From an uncultured Eubacterium sp. (GTDB lineage: Bacteria > Bacillota > Clostridia > Lachnospirales > Lachnospiraceae), in the NCBI GenBank assembly GCA_934316845.1, contig CAKRDZ010000051.1, forward strand, positions 1 through 12,587: a DNA stretch of 12,587 bases, given 5' to 3'. The notes below the pieces were generated by a model. That model was given only the letters and a program-made list of their open reading frames with translations, was not told where the DNA came from and did not search any database. The position numbers were made by a program, and so were the translations under genes. Positions 6,706-12,587 of this stretch are shown here, one piece after another (position 1 is the stretch's first letter; every line of letters begins with the position of its first letter).

Positions 6706-8070
6706 TTATTCTATACAATCTATTTTCTTCCGAATCCTCTTTAAAAATACATATCCCACGAGACAGGCTATAAACTCCGTGATTGGGAATGCCCACCAGA
6801 TCAGTGAAACTCCGATCTGTCCATTTCTAACAAAAGCGGAAAAAATCCCTGCCAGCGGCAAGATGATAATAAGCTGTCTGAGCAGTGAGATCACAAGCGA
6901 TTCCATTCCTCCATCCAATGCTTGATAACTTCCCTGATACGCGATATTAATTCCTGCAAAAAGGAAACTGATAGAGATAATCCGCATTGCGCTCATAAAA
7001 TATTCTCTGGACTGTCCTGCATTAAATAACGTGGCAAATGCACCCGGAAAGTTCTCTGTGATCATCACACCTACAACCATAAGTACAATCGTATACATTA
7101 ATCCGTATTTTATCCCATCCTGAATTCGCTTTTTATTTTGCATTCCGTAGGCATAGGCGATAATCGGCGTAATGGCATCGCGCAGTCCAAATGCCAAGAA
7201 CAATACAAACTGCTGCACTTTATAAAATAGTCCGTAAGCGGTCTGTGCTGAAGCACTGAACTTCAAAATCAAATTCATAACATAAACCATGATTGACATA
7301 AGTGCCTGTGCAATAATTGCCGGAAGCCCGATCACATAGATTCCTTTAATAATTTCACGATCCGGCTTCATATATTTTGCATCGTGTTCAAATTCTTTAT
7401 TTAATTTTATATGAAAAATAAACAAAAGCACCGCAGAGGCAACCTGTCCGATCACTGTTGCATACGCAGCTCCCTCTACGCCCATTTCAGGCACCGGTCC
7501 GATTCCATAGATCATAATCGGATCAAGAATAATATTTACTACCGCTCCCACAACCTGGCCTATGGTAGAATACAGGGAACGCCCCGTCGCCTGCAGCAAT
7601 TTTTCAAACAAAGAAAAGAAAATGATTCCAAACGAAATCACGCAGCATATTCTAAGATAACCGGTTCCCATCGCGATCACTTCCGGATCCACGGTCTGCG
7701 AAGAAATGTATGCTTTTACACCAAATATTCCAAATAACAGACATAGTACATAAATAACTGCTCCTAAAAACAAACTGTTCCCTGCCACTTTTGCGGCCTT
7801 TTTACGATTTCCCTCTCCAAGCGTTCTTGCTAAAAGCGCATTGGTTCCCACACCGGTTCCGATTCCGATTGCCACCATCAGCATCTGAACCGGAAATACG
7901 AGCGTAAGCGCATTCAATGCCGCTTCACTTCCCACTTTCATATTTCCCACAAAGGCACTGTCCACAATATTATAGACTGCCTGCAATGCCATCGATAAGA
8001 TCATCGGTATTCCCATCTGAACCATGAGTTTATTGACCGGCATCTCCCTCATCTTATTACTTTCTGCCAT
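6706..8070 (-). CDS. MATE-family efflux transporter (MepA/DinF-type)
   Basis: A 454-residue membrane protein with about 12 helices, the normal length and pattern for MATE pumps that export drugs or organic cations in exchange for Na+ or H+. The N-terminal part has the typical stretch MVQMGIPMILSMALQAVYNI followed by VDSAFVG, and the two six-helix halves each show the family's small-residue-rich helices (e.g. GIGTGVGTNALLAR and, in the second half, FGLRDAITPIIAYAYG). An AGGAGG motif eight bases before the ATG supports the start. It has its own strong promoter (8173-8201) and a leader with a terminator-like hairpin. It is downstream of a second MATE gene and a MarR regulator on the same strand. 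The substrate is unknown. The downstream 55 bp hold no clear terminator. Confidence 0.93.
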   Translation of the reverse strand: MAESNKMREMPVNKLMVQMGIPMILSMALQAVYNIVDSAFVGNMKVGSEAALNALTLVFPVQMLMVAIGIGTGVGTNALLARTLGEGNRKKAAKVAGNSLFLGAVIYVLCLLFGIFGVKAYISSQTVDPEVIAMGTGYLRICCVISFGIIFFSLFEKLLQATGRSLYSTIGQVVGAVVNIILDPIMIYGIGPVPEMGVEGAAYATVIGQVASAVLLFIFHIKLNKEFEHDAKYMKPDREIIKGIYVIGLPAIIAQALMSIMVYVMNLILKFSASAQTAYGLFYKVQQFVLFLAFGLRDAITPIIAYAYGMQNKKRIQDGIKYGLMYTIVLMVVGVMITENFPGAFATLFNAGQSREYFMSAMRIISISFLFAGINIAYQGSYQALDGGMESLVISLLRQLIIILPLAGIFSAFVRNGQIGVSLIWWAFPITEFIACLVGYVFLKRIRKKIDCIE

Positions 8071-8117
8071 TTTAAAATCCTCCTATCTAATATGTATGTG
8101 TCACCTCCTCGCAACAC

Positions 8118-8163
8118 AAAAAAACGAGCAGTCAAACTGGATTTACGCTAGTTTGCTACTCGT
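8118..8163 (-). terminator. Intrinsic terminator or leader attenuator between the MATE genes
   Basis: Read on the minus strand, ACGAGTAG-CAAACT pairs with AGTTTG-A-CTGCTCGT. This gives about 14 bp with one bulge and one G-T pair, followed at once by seven T. Structurally it is a strong intrinsic terminator. It could end the upstream MATE transcript. However, the promoter at 8173-8201 would start RNA at about 8165, so the hairpin is also the very 5' end of the downstream MATE mRNA and could attenuate it. Confidence 0.85.
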
Positions 8164-8172
8164 TCAAAATGT

Positions 8173-8201
8173 ATTATATGGGTCTTTTTTCAAAAAGTCA
8201 A
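8173..8201 (-). promoter_or_regulatory. Sigma-A promoter of the MATE gene at 6706-8070
   Basis: The minus-strand -35 TTGACT (8196-8201) and consensus -10 TATAAT (8173-8178) are separated by 17 bp. The predicted start is near 8165, two bases before the hairpin stem, giving a leader of about 95 nt. The spacer contains a small A/T dyad (CTTTTT-GA-AAAAAG) whose meaning is unclear. Confidence 0.85.
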
Positions 8202-8231
8202 GTGAAAAATACTCCTTTTCGGTCCATATTA

Positions 8232-9572
8232 TTATGCCCCTTTCACTTTCTGCCCCTTATGATATATCACATAAAATGTAATCACACAGATCACCACAGA
8301 CATCAACGAACCGGCTGCTGTCGCCAGTCCCATCGGAAACAAGGTTGTCTGAAACATCTTTGATGTCAGATAAACTCCGGGGATACGAACCAATGAAATT
8401 GACAGGATATTGTGCAAAAATGACAGCACCGACTTTCCGCAGGCACAGAAATAACCGCTGAAACTAAAATGAATGCCTGCAAAAATGCAATCAAAAATAT
8501 ACCCTCTCAAATACTGGCTGCCAAACCGTATCACATCTGTTCCATCGGTAAATAAAGATACAATCGATGCAGCAGTAAATTGAATCAGAATCGTCACCAA
8601 TACTCCGAATCCCACAGTGATAAAAACAGCATACCGCAGGGTTGCAATTGCACGTTCCTGTTTCCCCGCTCCGATATTCTGCGCCCCAAGAGCGGAAACA
8701 GCAGACAGCATAGAAGACGGAACCAAAAACAGAAAACTTATAATTTTTTCTACAATACCTACGGCAGCGGCGTCGTTTAATCCCCGCTGATTTGCAATGA
8801 TCATTATGACAATAAATGCAACCTGAATCAATCCATCCTGCACAGCGATTGGAATACCGATCGATAGTATTTTTCCCATTACCGGCCGACGCGGTCTGAA
8901 ATCCGTCTTACTAAGAACAATGCTCTTTCTTTTTATAATAACACTCAAAGACACCAGTACACTGATTGCCTGGGAAATCGTTGTTCCCAACGCAGCACCC
9001 GCAGGACCAAGTTTCAAAGCTCCCATAAAAAGGTAATCTAACACAATATTGGCAACACATGCAACCGCAATAAAATACATTGGGCTCTTGCTGTCTCCCA
9101 TGCCTCTGAAAATAGAGCTGATAATATTATAGGCGGTAATAAACGGAATCCCAAGAAAACAAATCGTCAGATACGTAACCGTTCCGTTTACAGCCTCCGA
9201 AGGCGTAGACATCGCGGCCACAATCGGGTGCACTAATATAAGCAGTAATACCATCCCAACGACAACCACTCCCATAAACAGAACAACCGTATTCCCAACG
9301 GCTTTCGATACCCGTTTTTTGTCGTTTGCTCCAATTGCCTGCGCAATACTGACCGTTGTACCCATCGCAAGGCCTACAATGATAACCGTTATCATATGCA
9401 TAATCTGCGAACCGATAGATACCGCCGTGGTACTCGCTACTCCATCGTATTGTCCAATAATAAACAGATCTGCCATTCCATAGAGTGTCTGTAAAAAATA
9501 GGAAAGCAGATACGGCAGAGAAAACAAAATTAAATTCTTAAACACACTGCCCGTTGTAAGATTTTTTTCCAT
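8232..9572 (-). CDS. MATE-family efflux transporter (NorM/DinF-type)
   Basis: A 446-residue polytopic membrane protein with about 12 helices. It opens with the usual MATE pattern GSVFKNLILFSLPYLLSYFL then LYGMADLFIIGQYDG, and shows SIFRGMGDSKSPMYF, a conserved loop of the family, near residue 155. It is clearly a different subgroup from the neighbouring pump, so the pair is not a recent tandem duplication. ATG 9572 is preceded by GAGG at an eight-base distance. It follows the marR gene on the same strand, but 258 bp separate them. That gap holds a MerR-type promoter and an inserted MITE, so this pump appears to be controlled by its own regulated promoter. Probable role: Na+- or H+-coupled export of a toxic compound or drug; substrate unknown. 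Confidence 0.93.
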   Translation of the reverse strand: MEKNLTTGSVFKNLILFSLPYLLSYFLQTLYGMADLFIIGQYDGVASTTAVSIGSQIMHMITVIIVGLAMGTTVSIAQAIGANDKKRVSKAVGNTVVLFMGVVVVGMVLLLILVHPIVAAMSTPSEAVNGTVTYLTICFLGIPFITAYNIISSIFRGMGDSKSPMYFIAVACVANIVLDYLFMGALKLGPAGAALGTTISQAISVLVSLSVIIKRKSIVLSKTDFRPRRPVMGKILSIGIPIAVQDGLIQVAFIVIMIIANQRGLNDAAAVGIVEKIISFLFLVPSSMLSAVSALGAQNIGAGKQERAIATLRYAVFITVGFGVLVTILIQFTAASIVSLFTDGTDVIRFGSQYLRGYIFDCIFAGIHFSFSGYFCACGKSVLSFLHNILSISLVRIPGVYLTSKMFQTTLFPMGLATAAGSLMSVVICVITFYVIYHKGQKVKGA

Positions 9573-9601
9573 GGTAAATTCCTCGCTTTTTTGATATAAT
9601 C

Positions 9602-9793
9602 GTAACTATTCAGGATCAATGTATGGAAATCAATAAATCGTCGTGCTTGCACGTAAGAGACTTTGATTTCCATACATTTTGATCCTAATAGGGCTCCCCT
9701 CCCCATATGAGCATTTTTAGCCTTGCCAAAGGCGAGAAAAGGACACGAAGTGTTCGAAATGCGAATGTGTGGGAGGGGAGCCTGAATAGTTAC
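9602..9793. mobile_element. MITE with 13-bp terminal repeats and 8-bp target duplication
   Basis: Perfect terminal inverted repeats GTAACTATTCAGG (9602-9614) and CCTGAATAGTTAC (9781-9793) are flanked directly by the 8-bp direct repeat ATATAATC (9594-9601 and 9794-9801). Inside, one arm pairs 9613-9633 with 9663-9685 (21 bp with a two-base bulge). A second arm, GGCTCCCCTCCC 9692-9703 with GGGAGGGGAGCC 9771-9782, encloses two small hairpins (9722-9736 and 9741-9755). There is no transposase gene, so movement must be in trans. IS66-family ends start with GTAA and give 8-bp duplications, so IS66 is the likely source (inference). It lies in the leader of the MATE gene at 8232-9572, at its predicted transcription start. 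A decayed relative is at 655-727. Confidence 0.88.
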
Positions 9794-9803
9794 ATATAAT
9801 CCT

Positions 9804-9834
9804 ATTATAAACTCTACAACGGTTATAGAGTCAA
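9804..9834 (-). promoter_or_regulatory. MerR-type promoter with operator dyad for the MATE gene
   Basis: The minus-strand -35 TTGACT (9829-9834, overlapping the marR stop codon) and -10 TATAAT (9804-9809) are separated by 19 bp rather than 17. The spacer is filled by a dyad: ACTCTACAAC (9811-9820) and GTTATAGAGT (9822-9831) match at 9 of 10 positions. An over-long spacer carrying a dyad is the hallmark of promoters activated by MerR-family regulators. No MerR gene is in the window; the adjacent MarR protein is an alternative ligand for the dyad. The predicted start is near 9797, inside one copy of the MITE target duplication. Confidence 0.7.
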
Positions 9835-10310
9835 GTTTCCTTAGAATAATGTTTTTTCTGCCTTACTTTTACATATTTTTCAAGTATCGAAAAACATACC
9901 TCTATTTCATCCTCTGTACATAATTCTTCGAGCATCCGCAAAGTTTCTCCAAACACTTTTGTATCATACTTCTCATGATATCTGCACAATTCCTGTCCTT
10001 TTTCAGTAACAAAGAAGCACTGTTTCCTAAAATTATCCGCTGGATTCTTTTTGTAAATGAGTTCTTTTTTCTCCATCTTTTTTAGCATTTGCGAGATAGC
10101 CGCCTTGGATTTATCCCATTCCACAGATAATTGTGTAACATTTTTCCCCGGATAATTTTGGATATATTTCAGCATATGAACTTCAACCGGAGTATACATT
10201 TCCCCTGTTCCGTAATCAATCGGAATATTCGATGCCATATATAGGGATGAAGCCCTGTGCATGATATCTGCTTTTTCAGAAATGGTATGTTTTTCTATCT
10301 TTGATGACAT
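9831..10310 (-). CDS. MarR-family transcriptional regulator
   Basis: A 159-residue dimeric winged-helix DNA-binding protein. An N-terminal dimerisation helix precedes the helix-turn-helix at about residues 57-80 (NVTQLSVEWDKSKAAISQML, then KKMEKKELI). The wing follows (about 84-105, KKNPADNFRKQCFFVTEKG), and the C-terminal helices complete the dimer interface. Length is typical. AAGGA lies seven bases before the ATG. The gene is divergent from the thioesterase/flavodoxin/nhaC unit and upstream of two MATE pumps, the usual setting of a MarR protein that represses export and redox genes until a small phenolic or lipophilic ligand binds (inference). Candidate binding sites are the palindrome at 10329-10340 and the dyad at 10434-10460. 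Confidence 0.92.
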   Translation of the reverse strand: MSSKIEKHTISEKADIMHRASSLYMASNIPIDYGTGEMYTPVEVHMLKYIQNYPGKNVTQLSVEWDKSKAAISQMLKKMEKKELIYKKNPADNFRKQCFFVTEKGQELCRYHEKYDTKVFGETLRMLEELCTEDEIEVCFSILEKYVKVRQKKHYSKET

Positions 10311-10328
10311 TGTCTTTTCCTTCCCATT

Positions 10329-10340
10329 AAGTTATAACTT
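10329..10340. promoter_or_regulatory. Palindrome in the marR upstream region
   Basis: AAGTTATAACTT is a perfect 12-bp palindrome ending 19 bp before the marR start codon. Position and AT-rich symmetry fit an autoregulatory MarR site. The marR -10/-35 elements around 10344-10377 are AT-rich and not clear enough to call. Confidence 0.4.
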
Positions 10341-10407
10341 TACTTTATATCATAACAAATAATCTTTTAAAATACTATTCATTTTTCATCTGTTTCCGCT
10401 ATAAGTA

Positions 10408-10436
10408 TTGACACCGGTATATTATTCCGCTAAAAT
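10408..10436 (+). promoter_or_regulatory. Sigma-A promoter of the thioesterase/flavodoxin/nhaC unit
   Basis: TTGACA (10408-10413), a 17-bp spacer and TAAAAT (10431-10436) form a strong promoter on the plus strand, divergent from marR. The predicted start is near 10443, inside the operator dyad, about 45 nt before the first start codon. Confidence 0.8.
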
Positions 10437-10460
10437 AATGTTAAGCACATTAACATTATT
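10434..10460. promoter_or_regulatory. Operator-like perfect inverted repeat over the -10 and start site
   Basis: AATAATGTTAA (10434-10444) and TTAACATTATT (10450-10460) are perfect inverted copies around GCACA; one more A/T pair extends each arm. The dyad overlaps the -10 hexamer and the start point of the plus-strand promoter, the standard position for repression. The divergent MarR protein is the first candidate to bind it. No T-tract follows, so it is not a terminator. Confidence 0.65.
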
Positions 10461-10488
10461 TATTGATACAGAAAGACGAGGATATAAA

Positions 10489-10692
10489 ATGGATAACAAT
10501 ATAATGAAAAAAGCATCCGAATCCTGTGTGGAACAGGTCTATCAGATTCGTCCCGAACATCTGAACGGAGCTGGACGCCTTTTTGGTGGCAGACTCATGG
10601 AGTGGATTGATGAAGTTGCTGGACAGGCAGAATGGGAAGCCGGTCAAAAACGTAAGCAGCTTCGCATACAACGAAAAGTAGAAGGATTTTAA
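10489..10692 (+). pseudogene. Acyl-CoA thioesterase (hotdog) with a large internal in-frame deletion
   Basis: The 67-codon frame joins two recognisable ends of a single protein family. Residues 1-45 are the N-terminus of a hotdog acyl-CoA hydrolase (PEHLNGAGRLFGGRLMEWID then EVAG). Residues 47-67 (AEWEAGQKRKQLRIQRKVEGF in outline) resemble the basic C-terminal tail of the same clostridial proteins. About 90-100 residues that should lie between, including most of the hotdog sheet, are absent, and the reading frame is preserved across the junction near 10621-10632. Family members are about 160 residues. GAGGA eight bases before ATG 10489 and the strong promoter are intact. The product is unlikely to be an active thioesterase. 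The stop lies 14 bp before the next gene, whose GGAGG follows directly. Confidence 0.75.
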
Positions 10693-10706
10693 CGGAGGAT
10701 TTTATC

Positions 10707-11531
10707 GTGATCGTAAAAAACATTTATGCTGTATATTTCAGTCCGACAGGTGGTACACAAAAAATTGCTGAAGCTCTGTCAAATGACCTGTCACAGCTTT
10801 TACATATCCCATTCCAAAAGATTGATCTTACGATTTTAACAAACAGGCAAATAAGATTCGACTTCGATTCCAATTCGCTTGTCATATTGGCGGTTCCGGT
10901 ATATGCTGGTCGCATACCGAACAAGTTGCTGCCGGATTTAGAAAGAAGTTTAAATGGAAGTGGAAAAACCGCAATCATCCCTGTCTGTGTTTATGGTAAT
11001 CGAAACTATGATGAGGCTCTACGAGAAATGCTTATACTTACAGAAAAAAACGGATTTATTCCCATAGGTGCAGCAGCCATGATAAGCCAGCACGCTTTTT
11101 CCTCTCTTATTGCAAAAGATCGTCCGGATTTTTCGGATTTTGAGGAACTGACAGATTTTTCCAACAAAATAGCCAAAAAAATTTTAAATAATCATGAATT
11201 AACCGGCATCACATACGACCGTGATATCCCGATCGGTCCTTACTATACTCCCCTCAAGTCAGATCATACACCTGCCAAATTTCTAAAGGCAAAGCCGGTT
11301 ACTGATATGGATAAATGTAACAATTGTGGCATTTGTGTCAGAAGATGTCCTATGGGAAGTATATCTGCTGATAATGTGGCAGATGTTTTTGGTATCTGCA
11401 TAAAATGTCAGGCGTGTGTCAAATTTTGCCCGACACATGCCAAATATTTTACAGATATCGATTTTCTCTCCCATGTAGAAATGTTGGAAAATACATACAC
11501 AGATCGCAAAGAAGCGAAATTTTTATTTTAG
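10707..11531 (+). CDS. Flavodoxin-ferredoxin fusion (EFR1-type) electron-transfer protein
   Basis: A 274-residue cytoplasmic redox protein. Residues 1-165 form a flavodoxin-like domain with the FMN phosphate loop SPTGGTQK (12-19) and the AVPVYAGRIP stretch (62-71). Residues 200-245 form a bacterial 2[4Fe-4S] ferredoxin with Cys204, 207, 210, 214 and Cys231, 234, 237, 241; both C-x2-C-x2-C-x3-C sets are complete. It probably passes electrons between FMN and two iron-sulfur clusters; the partner enzyme is unknown. Translation starts at GTG 10707 with GGAGG eight bases upstream. It is the only intact gene of its operon: the thioesterase before it and nhaC after it are damaged. Expression should depend on the promoter at 10408 and its operator. 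Confidence 0.92.
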   Translation: MIVKNIYAVYFSPTGGTQKIAEALSNDLSQLLHIPFQKIDLTILTNRQIRFDFDSNSLVILAVPVYAGRIPNKLLPDLERSLNGSGKTAIIPVCVYGNRNYDEALREMLILTEKNGFIPIGAAAMISQHAFSSLIAKDRPDFSDFEELTDFSNKIAKKILNNHELTGITYDRDIPIGPYYTPLKSDHTPAKFLKAKPVTDMDKCNNCGICVRRCPMGSISADNVADVFGICIKCQACVKFCPTHAKYFTDIDFLSHVEMLENTYTDRKEAKFLF

Positions 11532-11552
11532 GAGCAATATGGAAAGTTAATT

Positions 11553-12313
11553 ATGGAATTATTATTACTTGGAATTTTTTCAGCAATTCTTCTGACATGT
11601 ATATTTACCGGAGTTTCTGTTATTTATGCAATGTTTTTGGGGCTCGCAGTGTTTTTTGGATATGAATTGATAAAAAAGAAAACCTGGAAACAAATATTTA
11701 TTTTTTCCTGACAAGGAATGAAAACGGCGAAAAATGTTTTACTGACATTTATCGTTTACTATGCATCTGAGATATGTATTCCATCACTCATGCTATTAGC
11801 CGCTTTTCTTCTATGCTCTATAACATCTTTTCTGACAGGAACGTCATTCGGAACTGCCGCTACTATGGGCGTGATCTGTATGACAATGGCTAAGAGTATG
11901 AATATTTCGGAAATTCTTGCAGGAGGAGCAATCCTTGCCGGTGTTTATTTTGATGACAGATATTCACCAGTTTCCACCAGTGCATTACTTGTGAGTGAAC
12001 TGACAAAAACAAATCTGTATGAAAATCTGAAAGTGATGGCAAGGACTGCTATAGTGCCGTTTACTGTATCCTGCGCTGCCTACTGGATTCTGGGCGTACA
12101 GACACATGCTGGTAAAGCAGAAGAAAATATCCACTTTCTGAGCTATCCTCCCTGTGTATTTTCGGTTTTTCACCAGAAAATCAACTAATCTACAAGTTGA
12201 TGGGTGGCGATGGTATTCTTTCTAACATGAAAGTAGTGGCAATCGTAGGCATTTCATCCTGTTATGCAGGTATTTTTAAAGGTACTAATTTTTTGCACGG
12301 AATTAAAGAATTC
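11553..12313 (+). pseudogene. nhaC: Broken nhaC Na+/H+ antiporter gene
   Basis: Three pieces of one NhaC-type antiporter lie in order. Piece 1 (11553-11711, 52 codons, MELLLLGIFSAILLTCIFTG onward) ends at TGA 11709. Piece 2 continues in the same frame at once (QGMKTAKNVLLTFI) and contains the family core FLTGTSFGTAATMGVICMTM and DRYSPVSTSALLVSELTKTN, so a single nonsense codon separates them. Within piece 2, TFI runs directly into VYYASE; relatives have roughly 18 more residues there. Near 12130-12165 the frame changes, and piece 3 (PENQLIYKLMGGDGIL to KGTNFLHGIKEF, ending near 12313) follows after loss of some internal sequence. The C-terminal part is missing. Intact relatives are about 440-460 residues. 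The best-spaced AGGAG serves a three-codon frame at 11539, not ATG 11553. The product is surely nonfunctional. Confidence 0.85.
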
Positions 12314-12365
12314 AGGAAATCTCTCCACAAATTTCGATTGAGATTTATCTTTAGAAATCATACCA

Positions 12366-12587
12366 TCAATCACGCCAATCTGCATCAGATTCCCATTGAC
12401 ATTCCGTAATCTTCATATTTGAAAATGTTGCCTTATATGAGCCTTCTGTCGGACTGCATGCATATATTCCATAACTAATTTTTTCTGCACCTTCCCACAT
12501 ATGGAAAATGCGCATTTGTCTGAAATTTATGCCATCCTCACTGCATTCAATACAGTAGTCACTGTCCCTTCGTGAAAAACGATACCA
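12366..12587 (-). CDS. DUF1349 domain protein, C-terminal part (cut by window edge)
   Basis: The last 73 codons of a minus-strand gene whose start lies beyond the window. The visible protein, WYRFSRRDSDYCIECSEDG, then FRQMRIFHMW and ISYGIYACSP, ending in SNMKITECQW plus a short tail, matches the C-terminal strands of DUF1349 proteins (concanavalin-A-like sandwich, about 190-200 residues in full). Members are soluble and occur near carbohydrate genes; their biochemical role is not firmly established. The stop is at 12366-12368. It converges on the broken nhaC gene, 53 bp away, and no terminator is evident between them. I saw this frame by translating the complement. Confidence 0.75.
   Translation of the reverse strand, partial: WYRFSRRDSDYCIECSEDGINFRQMRIFHMWEGAEKISYGIYACSPTEGSYKATFSNMKITECQWESDADWRD

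Noticed and set aside
6706..9572. The two MATE genes as a heterodimeric or duplicated pair
   Set aside because: Sequences differ throughout, they have separate promoters, and MATE pumps act as monomers.
9602..9793. Structured element before the MATE gene as a riboswitch
   Set aside because: Perfect terminal repeats and an exact 8-bp target duplication show an insertion; no expression platform with a T-tract is present.
10408..10488. N-terminal extension of the thioesterase remnant from a TTG codon
   Set aside because: The stretch is the promoter and operator; the TTG is part of the -35 hexamer, and ATG 10489 has its own GAGGA.
11709..11711. In-frame TGA in nhaC as possible selenocysteine or recoding
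   Set aside because: NhaC has no known recoded position, no SECIS-like hairpin is seen, and further lesions follow, so decay is the simpler reading.
12197..12409. Separate 70-codon gene after the nhaC remnant
   Set aside because: Its first 39 residues match the NhaC pattern and the rest is unrelated out-of-family sequence overlapping the complement of the DUF1349 gene.

Overview
The window reads as chromosome of an anaerobic, gut-type Clostridia, most likely Lachnospiraceae. This is inferred from moderately AT-rich DNA, strong AGGAGG-type ribosome binding sites, sigma-A promoters, and the gene set: an MntP exporter under a yybP-ykoY riboswitch, a GPH sugar symporter with a GH3 enzyme, paired MATE pumps, a flavodoxin-ferredoxin fusion, NhaC and a DUF1349 protein. 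No tRNA, rRNA, CRISPR array or complete insertion sequence is visible.

Layout. 1-479 has no credible gene. It holds a hairpin (2-66) and a long nested inverted repeat (164-452). 480-1336 is the manganese-efflux unit: promoter, yybP-ykoY riboswitch with intrinsic terminator, a decayed copy of a small mobile repeat, then mntP. 1333-6623 (minus strand) is a carbohydrate cluster read as GPH symporter, HAD hydrolase, GH3 glycosidase and secreted SGNH hydrolase. The first three are coupled by 4-base ATGA overlaps. 6706-10310 (minus strand) is an efflux module: a MarR regulator and two MATE transporters, each pump with its own recognisable promoter. 10311-12313 (plus strand) is a divergent unit with a strong promoter overlapped by a near-perfect operator dyad. 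It comprises an internally deleted acyl-CoA thioesterase, an intact flavodoxin/ferredoxin protein, and an nhaC antiporter gene broken in several places. The right edge cuts a minus-strand DUF1349 gene.

The most informative non-coding feature is a 192-bp MITE-like element (9602-9793). It has perfect 13-bp terminal inverted repeats beginning GTAA and a perfect 8-bp target duplication (ATATAATC). It sits at the predicted transcription start of the second MATE gene, so the mRNA leader should now carry the whole folded element. A degenerate relative lies in the mntP leader. The GTAA ends and 8-bp duplication match IS66-family behaviour, so IS66 transposase is the likely mobiliser (inference).

Other points worth attention: a MerR-type 19-bp-spacer promoter with a dyad upstream of that same MATE gene; a terminator-like hairpin starting almost at the +1 of the other MATE gene; and two genes of one operon that carry internal deletions while the redox gene between them stays intact. 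I see no clearly new multi-gene defence or mobile system. The novelty lies in the regulatory DNA and in the decayed operon.
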